A stretch of DNA of 64,000 nt from positions 7,607,291 to 7,671,290 of the forward strand of contig NC_040021.1 of NCBI RefSeq assembly GCF_000972845.2. Direction: 5' to 3'. Shown piece after piece: positions 56,001 through 64,000 of the stretch. This DNA comes from Larimichthys crocea. Taxonomy: Eukaryota; Chordata; Actinopteri; Sciaenidae. The translations under genes and the position numbers were made by a program. Below the pieces are notes generated by a model. The model had not been told where the DNA came from. It ran no database searches and saw nothing but the letters and a program-made list of their open reading frames with translations. How positions within the stretch are numbered: the first letter of the stretch is position 1; each line of letters begins with the position of its first letter.

Positions 56001-57754
56001 TCGGTGGCAATGTCCTCCCTGGTGTTGACGGTGAAGTCGGTGGGGCAGACTCCATGCACAGAGGCCTGAAAAATAATGAGAGGCATTATCAATACTGAGG
56101 ATGTTGGAAACAATTAAACAAAACCAAAGCTGAAAGAGCTGACGTGATAGACGTGCTTTTTGGTCCTTCAGCAATCTCCCTGAAATCTGATTATCAATTG
56201 ATCTGAAAGATTGCCCCCACCCATTATGAGAGCAGGTGATGCCATTAGCAAGATAAAACTTATCTAGGACTTTGACCTGCAGATGAAGTGAGTCATTGTG
56301 AGGACATGATGTTACAGGAGTCTGGTTATCACCTTTGGTTGGGTCAGCTTATCTACTCTTGTGCAACTTGTTTATCCACACAGTCCACATCACAAACAGC
56401 ATCAAAATCTACTTCAGGCGGAGACTGGCCTGAATTGACTGGTAACATAAATAACACAATAAAACAGTCAGGGAAGCTACCATTTTCTTGTTCCTCTCCT
56501 CTTCCATTACTGGCACGATGAGAGCAGAGACAATTCCCCTCTTGATGTTCAGGATGTTGACAGGCTCATCTTCCTCAGGGTAGAGCTTGACTTCAGTCTG
56601 TCCTTCAACTACGATCTTCAAGGGGTATCTGTTGACGAGAACAGATCATCATTAATAATGATCATTTTTTTCCTTTGCTGTTTTTGGACTAGATACTACA
56701 GATACATTTTCTGCTGGAAACATTATAAGGCGACTTACTTGGCCATGGCAGTTTTGAAAGTCTGAGTTTTAGCAGCAGGACGATACACTGCGTTCCCCTC
56801 TGCATCCACACCAGAAATCTCGCTCAGAGAGCACTCTGTTGTGCGGAGGACGAAGCTACAGGTCTGGGGAACATCAACTTCAACCTGTGCAGCGAAACAT
56901 TTTTTAGTACTACTGTCTATTATTCAGGGTCACAAGACTATTTTGTTTGTGGGAAAGATCAGTGCTGAAAAAACATACTTTGCAGGAGACTTTGGGTCCG
57001 CTCTTGTTGTCCGTCGCGCCAGTCACACCGTTAAAGTTCTCAGCTTCGTAGTCATACACAAATCGCCTGAAGTTCTTGAATCTTTTGGCCACTGAAAAAT
57101 GAAAAAGTCAAACAGTCGTTAGATCACTGCAATGTTTATGTTGAATGTTTATACACTGCACTTAGATAACCAATTCATACTTTATATACATTTAAATACT
57201 TTAAATGGTAGTTTAAGACTAAGAAAACATGAAAAAATGATTACTGAAATGTTAGCTCATCAAACACATCGATAAAACATTTATTAAATTAAATTACAGA
57301 ATTATCTAAAAATGTTTAAGATTAAAAAAGAAACTCACAAAAGCAAACTGGAGATTGTTCCTCAACACTTCCCACATCTTGCTCTGTACAGGACAAAAGA
57401 AATTGTTTACTCAGGCCATTTTTTAGCCAATTTAGTCATTTAAAACATTTTGAATAGCAACTAATGAAACTAACATGACAAAATGAAAGCTTAAGTACCA
57501 AACATGCTATTAAATATAATATAAATATATTATAATAGTTATTTATTTGCCTTAAAACAGCAACATCTCAGCTTATTTACACAAAACCACAAACTAAACA
57601 CTCACTAAATCTTTTCTCAGATATATTCACACATAAAATACACACAAAATATTACATACTTAAATTCTATCAGCTTCCAAATAAAATCGTAATACTTACG
57701 GGCAAGTGTGTATGTGCCCAAAAGCAGCAAAAGGCAAAGCTTGATACCCCCCAT
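44010..57754 (-). CDS. apob: apolipoprotein B, complete shortened form
   Basis: 26 exons from 57700-57754 (signal peptide [18 protein letters not shown]) to 44010-45119: 57339-57383, 56979-57091, 56739-56884, 56481-56628, 55913-56065, 55565-55689, 55121-55206, 54575-55025, 54359-54473, 54112-54258, 53811-54022, 53481-53700, 53210-53368, 52924-53127, 52640-52849, 52227-52432, 51869-52036, 51633-51763, 51328-51529, 51058-51230, 50771-50946, 50556-50671, 50057-50430, 45240-49936. They encode 3313 residues (human 4563). Non-exchangeable scaffold of liver/intestine lipoproteins, lipidated by MTP in the ER. The N-terminal ~600 residues are the vitellogenin-like lipid-transfer module ([23 protein letters not shown]). 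[16 protein letters not shown] matches human IPLPFGGKSS. The 4.7-kb exon (residues ~1379-2944) carries amphipathic beta and helical regions; the last exon matches human exon 29. See findings for the deletion and site B. Confidence 0.96.
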
Positions 57755-57846
57755 GATGGGCTTAAAGTAAAGCTCCTGGAAGGCTTGAGTTAAGGAGAGT
57801 CCTCCTCTTTCTGTGAAGACTAATTCTTCTCTTACGTTCCTCCGGC

Positions 57847-57853
57847 TTTTATA
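57847..57853 (-). promoter_or_regulatory. TATA box of apob
   Basis: ttttata on the plus strand is TATAAAA on the minus strand, about 95 bases upstream of the start codon. It implies a transcription start near 57820 and a ~65-base 5'UTR in exon 1. Confidence 0.65.
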
Positions 57854-57901
57854 GTTCTTGTGTCTTTACTGTCCTAGGACGTGCAAATGTGTTGCCCTGG
57901 T

Positions 57902-57940
57902 TCCAAAGTCTGAGCAGTCCTTGTGGCAGACCAAAGGTTA
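57902..57940. promoter_or_regulatory. two HNF4-like sites upstream of the apob TATA box
   Basis: tccaaagtc at 57902-57910 and gaccaaaggtta at 57929-57940 both resemble the HNF4 half-site core (CAAAGTC/CAAAGGT). They lie 50-90 bases upstream of the TATA box. HNF4 control of APOB is established in mammals; the sites here are inferred by eye. Confidence 0.4.
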
Positions 57941-60900
57941 TAACGTTCCACGACTTGTCTGTCAGCACTGGGCGGAGGTGGGGGCTGTGTGATTATGTCC
58001 GATTACATCTCTACAACATCTTGTTTTGTTTTTTTTGTTTTTTTTTAGGATTGTTTTTGGGGAGATGAGGCTGATCCTGAAGGTGGCTTTAAGAGAAAAA
58101 AATATATATTAAAGCTTATCATTAAAAGAAATCACATATGTCTCAAAAAACATTTCTAATCAGATACATGTCATATAATAGCTCATATATCCTGAATCAC
58201 TAACTTTGATTGCTTGTTTGTTCCACTCAAAGGGCAGTGTGCAAGTAAATAAATTTGATAATATCAGCAAGGTAAGGAGGTTTATTTTACTTCTTTAAAC
58301 TCAAGTTATGTGTGCTGTTTTGTTTTTCACAAAGTGTTTCGAAAGTCTTTTCAGAGGTGGGATTTCAACAAAGGATTTCAAAAGGATGTAAATACTCATA
58401 CTCATACTCTGTCCAATACTCGGCCTTTATTGAACATTATTTAGCACAAAGGTTACACTATAGTGTCCTTTTAAACTTCCACAAATACGTGAAGACCTCT
58501 TACAGAAAATTACGTGAACCTTTACCCCATGACTGCTGAACAATGTGGATTATACTGACGCAGAATCGAAACCTGAGTCACCTGCAGCTTTTTGTCAGTA
58601 CTTGTGTGTGAGTGTGCGTTATCACCACATATGAGAACATGCCTTGAAGCCGCACTGGCTCTTTTATGACACGTCTTTTTTCAGGCTGTTCCATACCATG
58701 CTGATCATCACATTTTAAATACTGTGAACAAACAATATCATGTTTTATTACAGCATGATAAGCACATGCATAGCAGATAATAATGGCTGCATTCCATTTA
58801 GTTCTTGAGCATGCACTACATGCATGCACCAGGGCTGTATTAGTAGTGTAACATAGTTTAAATTTGAGTTCAGATTAAAATGATATCCGGGACTTTTAAA
58901 ACCCTTGCTGGCATTTGTCTAGTATTCCCAATAGCTTAATTTTGCTGAAACTACATGAATATCTTTTTCATCAAAAGTTGGCCTCTAGTATGTTTGGCTT
59001 AATAACTAACTGCGTCTGGGACACTGTCCCAGAGTGTCAGATTTACTGTGTGGATAAGGTTCATTAAGCCAATGGCCTCTAACACTGGCTTCAATGTTCC
59101 AGTCACTTATGCTGGGCAATAGACAAGAGAATTTATAGAAAGTTTGTTGTTATAAAAGCTGGTGTCTCAACACTGGTATCTTAACATTCATGACTAACCT
59201 TTCACCTCCTAAGAGAACTCTATGACAGCTGTTTGATCGGGATTACAACAGAGGAGAACTCAAGATAAGTCAATCAGGCAGAGAAAGGCAGTCTGACACT
59301 GCATAAGGGTCACAGCACTGAGCATGGTGATTACAGGATGAACAAAATAATCAAAATAAAGAGAATGTGTGACAGTGCAACTCTCCTTTGTAGGGCTGTT
59401 GTGCGAGGTGGTCACCCCATAGATCACACAGATACATATTTTTCTGGAATAATAAATGATACATCAAGTAGTTCTGTAAACATGACAATAATACAATATA
59501 AAAGACAATCTTTGTTGGCACAAAAATACAAAAACAATTCCTCCAAATTCCTCCAGAAGAAACTCAAACCAAGTTAGTCACTTTCTATTACATCAAAACA
59601 TTATCCACAGATATCTATTAATAACAAATCTCAAATTAATTAATCTGCACCAAGTGTAGAAAGCAGGAATAGGGGGAAGAAGTGGTAAAGAAAGACATTT
59701 AGTATAAAAAAGCTGTAACAAAAATGAAGTGAAACAAAAATATGAGGTAGAAACAACATTAGAAACATTTAAAAGGTCAGAAAATGGGGAGTGAAATAAT
59801 TGAAATAACATTTGCACTGTACATACAGTGAGTCTAAGGTGTGCCTGATTGTACCTCACAGGTGTCTTTGGAGCCAGGCATATCTTTGAATTTCAAACGC
59901 TCAGCAAAATCAAGTCACCTCTTATGAGATAGAGTGTTGTCTATGCAGTCAAAGACAAACTGCTGGAGTTTGTACAAATTAGAGATAAGATTCTTCTGAC
60001 TGAAATACAGGGACATGGCAAGGAGAAGAGATAAAAAACAACAACATAACAACATATTTTCAAATCATAACCTGATTGAAATAAATATGCTGACAAGCAA
60101 CAATAAATAAATAGAGATTTATAAAGATTTATGTTGGCTTTGCACCAAACTGATCATCTGCCCAGAGTTCTTTGTTGTTGATTTAACGGTGAAATGTGTT
60201 TTAAATTTCCACATACAAGGGATATTCTAGTATCCTGAATGGACACTCTAATTCTAACTTAATTATGAAATAATATTCAGTCTGTTTGAAATTGTTTGCT
60301 ACAATTTTGTTAGGATGGCCAGGTAGAGGTTGTGTGCAAAACCAAAATGTGGCACTTCCACATTGGCTTCACTTCGAAGCCACTAATCTTTCTTGTATGT
60401 TCAGAAGCTGGTCCGACTGAGTAAAAGTAGGTTTTAACTATTTAAACTTTGTGATATTAAAGAACCAAAGTTCCAGTACTTATACTGATAATTACTGTAT
60501 GTTTTCCTGTATTTCAGGCACTAGCTAATGTCACCAATGATATGCTACATTCTGATTTATTGTTTGTGCTTTTCCTTTTCAGGTTTTTGACATGTCTGAC
60601 CTTTGACATTGTCATTCATTAAGACTATATTACATGACTGTTGTTGGACAGACTGTTGTGAAAGTGCTTAAACTTGGAGTCCAGTTGTGAGTGAGTTCCT
60701 CAAGGTGCTAAAAAGCACGAATAACGAAATGCTATCTGAGCAGTCTAAAGTATAGGTGGGGCCAGTTTGAGGAATGGTCCTTGTTTTGTTGAAAGGCTAT
60801 ACTAACTTGCAACATTTCAATAGTGAATCATGGGCACACATATTTTTCTCATCAGAGTGTGTGTGTTGCCTGTTGCCAAACAGAATCATTTCTAAATTGC

Positions 60901-62040
60901 ATCACTGATAATGGCCTAACTTTAATCCTACATGTTGGGGCTGGCTTGGGTTTTCATTTATTGCATAATACTGCATGAGATGACCTGGCATGCACGACTA
61001 TCTCTGGACGCAAAAATGCTTGGATTTGTTTGCATAGACTGTATAATAGCTGTTAAAGTGCATATTTTATTACACCTTACCTGTTGTAGGGCAACATTTC
61101 CATACGTCTCACTCACTGGTATCTTCAGGAACTACTTGATAACATGTTCAAGTACTGTCATGGATCAAAGGTTTCTGTTTCTGATGTTCCTCAGAGGCTC
61201 AGGGAGATTTGTCTGGACTTGTTTTTCTGTATCTAAACTATATTGAATTGACTAAAAACATGCTGCCATATGCTGTATTTTAGGTAAGACCATTGTCAAT
61301 CTTGTCTTGTCAATCTTAATAATAGCATTTTTCAATATCAGTGGTGTGCACAGGAACACAAAAGCACCAGTCATTTGGTAGGCCACTGATTGATTCACCA
61401 CCATGTGGCCTCTGACAGTCATATAATAGTAGAAAATGTTCCAGTGACACCCTCTGGTTGCAAATAGACATTGCATTTGTGTATCTTCAGAGTTGTCCAT
61501 GGCAAATATGTAGTCAGTTTCCACAAAACATTTCACATATTTAAGATAACTGTGCACTAATGACATTACAGAACTTCCAAACAAGAAACTACATGTTTGT
61601 ATTTTACAACATATATAGTAAATCTATTTGGCACTTGTGTGTCACGTGACAGTAAAATGTGACCTCATAGAAAGAAAATAACAAGGTGGCAGTGTACAAC
61701 CTAACAAACTCTGCTGAGCTTCTGTTTACTCATCAAATCATCTGTATCTGAGGTAGATGCTGCCACAGAGTTAATAATGCTCAGGCAGATTTTAAGTTTT
61801 AAACCTTGTTTATACATTTGAGGCATACTGTGTGTTCTGATGGACATGTATAATTGACCCAATGGCAGGTTCTAAAGTAGTGACCCATTGTCACTTCAAG
61901 TGCATTCTGTCATTCTGAGACAGTGCAACTGTAAAAAAAAACTTAACTGAAACTGAACTGAATTCATACATCAAGACTGATAAGTAAAATAGTGTTCATT
62001 GGGGAGAAAAAAATCTTGTACAACTCCATTCAGTAAATAC
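57941..62040. other. spacer between the two tandem apoB genes
   Basis: About 4.1 kb of AT-rich DNA. No ORF has recognisable homology; a T-rich run lies at 58021-58048. It must contain the apob promoter at its left end and the upstream copy's terminator at its right end. Confidence 0.6.
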
Positions 62041-62046
62041 TTTATT
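62041..62046 (-). terminator. polyadenylation signal of the upstream apoB gene
   Basis: tttatt (AATAAA on the minus strand), about 150 bases past the stop codon at 62194-62196. Confidence 0.65.
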
Positions 62047-62193
62047 TCACACCACTATCACACACAAAAATATACAAATTAGAATTGCATCCAATTATTA
62101 TTTTTAAATAAAATTCAACATGTTTTGAACACTTAGTCCCAAGGAATCCAAATATTAGCACTTAAATCTTTTGGCTTACTGGCACAGCTGGAA

Positions 62194-64000
62194 TCAAAGA
62201 TTAATCTCAAGCTTTCTACCCTTAACTTTAACAAAAGATCTGTATTGAGCAGGAGCCTGCTGCAGATAGTCACTAACAGTGTAGTTAAACTGATTCAGTA
62301 CAGAGCGGAACATATCCAGAATGTAGTCAATCGTGCCATTTATATACTCAGTAACCACAGCTGTGTTTGCATACTCGGTGACTGTTTTCATTAATCTTAC
62401 ATGTTTGTCATAGAAAACATTAATGTAAAAAGCAATGGCATCAAGGGCATCAGATTTTAACGTATCAACAAAGTCCTGAACTTTGTCAACAAAGATTTTT
62501 AAGGTGTCACCCAGTTTCTCCAGAAGGATGTCTAGACTATCCAGATGCTTTAGAAAATCTACAATTTGATTAGGCATAGTCTTTGCTCTGTCCCTGATCT
62601 TGTCAATTATTTTGGCACCAGCCATGACGTCACCGAGAGCCACTGTGACCTGGGTTTTACTGAGTGCACCAATTATGGCATTGTAAGCATATTCTATATT
62701 AACAGCCACCACATCAATTGCTTTCTCTACCATAGTGGTAATGCTGGTGGTCATCTTATTGAGCACCTCTATGAGAGGAGTAGTTGACTCAGAGCCAGGC
62801 AACTTGACATAGGTCTCCCTCATGGCCTTGATGGCAGCATCCAGAAAGATCTGGACAATCTTCTGATACTGAACAACTGTGTTCCTAAAGAGGATAGACA
62901 CCTGGCTGAGATGTGAGGCATGGTTGTTTGCAATGTTGTGGGCCTCCTCTGTATAGTCAATAATAATGTTCTTCAGCTGAGCAGCACCTGTAAACAGTTG
63001 GTATTTCTCAGCAAAGCTAGACAAACAAGACGTGATGGTAGGAAGTCTTTCCTGTAGTCCGCTAAGCATGATGTCAGGGGCCTCCATGTTGAAGACCATC
63101 TTCAGGTTCATTTTATCAGCTCCCTTGGCAGAAGCTCTGATGGTGAAGATATCAACATCCTTCCCAGGATCAGACTGGTAAACAGAAAGAAAACATAAAA
63201 TGAGATCTAAATCTCTAGATTATAGTAACTGTGCAAATATAATACCAGGGAGATATCCTTACAGCATAACGTCCATAAAATCTGGCATTCATCTGAGTTG
63301 GGACCCTGCCATGGAGCTGAAGACCCAGGAAGCCAGCAGATGGGATGGAAATTGTGGCACTGATCCCATCTTTGCGGACAGCATAACGCAAGTTCATGTC
63401 AGTGAAGGTAGGACTGGTAATGTCCACATTCAGGGTCAGTCGGGAGTCACTGTAGAAACAGGCAGAAATGTGCCACTTTTCACTTTTCATTACATGAAAT
63501 TATAATTAACACATTTTATCATATGGTATTTTTCTTGTTACATGATAAAAACTTGTGTATGTGTTTTTTTTTAGGGTTAGGGTTAGGGTTTTTTTTTTTT
63601 TACAGTAAACAGTAAAATCGACATATCAAACACAATGCTTATTTAAAGTGTCACCTCAGTGTATGGGAAAGAATCTGTTGAATGTCCATAGTCAGATCAC
63701 TGTGGGTGAAAACCATCTTCCCAGTCAGGCTTACGCCAGCATTTTCAAGGTTCATTGTAACAGAAGCTGTTGAAACAGATTGACTTTAGTTAAATATTAT
63801 AATTAGGCTGTGTTATTTAAAATGTAAAAGTTTATGATATGCCAAGAAAATGACTTACAGTCTAGGTCATATTCCAGGAAGACAATGGCAGAGTTGGCAG
63901 AGGACTTGAAGATGACTGTGAAAACAGGAGCATTGCCCTCTACTTCAGCTGCCATGTTTGTGGTGTACAGTGGGCTCACAAACTTGACATTTGTTGTCAT
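62194..64000 (-). CDS. apob: second apolipoprotein B gene, C-terminal exons only
   Basis: Four exons are seen, the first running off the right edge: 63859-64000 (partial), 63655-63766, 63263-63449, 62194-63174. The partial exon ends IVFLEYDLD, matching FLEYELN at the end of human APOB exon 26. The next two exons are 112 and 187 nt, close to my memory of human exons 27 and 28 (115 and 184 nt), with TFTDMNLRYAVRKDGISAT matching human AFTDLHLRYQKDKKGISTS. The last exon encodes 326 residues of helical C-terminal domain beginning SDPGKDVDIFTIRAS. All phases agree and the frames are open, so this looks functional. It is a head-to-tail tandem paralog of 44010-57754, only about half identical in the best stretch (e.g. 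ARFYGRYA versus ARLYGRYP), so the duplication is old. Confidence 0.93.
63571..63590 (+). repeat. short interstitial telomeric repeat
   Basis: Three TTAGGG units plus TT, flanked by T runs of about 9 and 10+ bases. It lies in the intron between the 187-nt and 112-nt exons of the second apoB gene. Confidence 0.9.

Overview
This is a vertebrate, almost certainly teleost (percomorph-like), genomic window. The genes have many GT-AG introns, the intergenic DNA is AT-rich with fish-type LINE 3' ends and SINE-like repeats, and the gene order matches the human 2p24 block MATN3-LAPTM4A-SDC1-PUM2-RHOB-(...)-APOB. All exon borders below were read from splice signals and checked for reading phase. Every complete model closes in frame.

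Layout, left to right: matn3 (minus, 5' part only, 465-4209); laptm4a (minus, seven coding exons, 6275-13893); a nest of truncated LINE copies (about 14127-15410); a very divergent small syndecan in the SDC1 position (minus, five exons, 16789-19986); pum2 (minus, 21 coding exons, 23730-36602, with a 5'UTR exon near 38228 and a long U-rich 3'UTR); intronless rhob (plus, 39046-39636), head-to-head with pum2 over about 0.6 kb; a repeat-rich spacer with a recent ~430 bp duplication (40059/42695); a complete apolipoprotein B gene (minus, 26 exons, 44010-57754, 3313 residues); and the last exons of a second, tandem apoB gene (minus, 62194 to beyond 64000).

The genes do not form one pathway. matn3 is a cartilage matrix protein, laptm4a an endosomal/lysosomal membrane protein, pum2 an RNA-binding translational repressor, rhob a membrane-anchored GTPase, and the apoB pair are scaffolds of secreted lipoproteins. 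The matrilin-syndecan neighbourhood is an ancient vertebrate pairing.

Most interesting points: (1) a syndecan-like gene where SDC1 belongs, in a group reported to lack syndecan-1, with a remodelled cytoplasmic tail; (2) an apoB gene whose giant exon has absorbed the exons equivalent to human 27-28 through a large internal deletion, next to a tandem copy that keeps the human-like exon pattern; (3) loss of the basic LDL-receptor site B motif in that apoB; (4) a RhoB with Thr at residue 41 and a CVLM prenylation box; (5) a Pro/His/Thr-rich extra exon in matn3.
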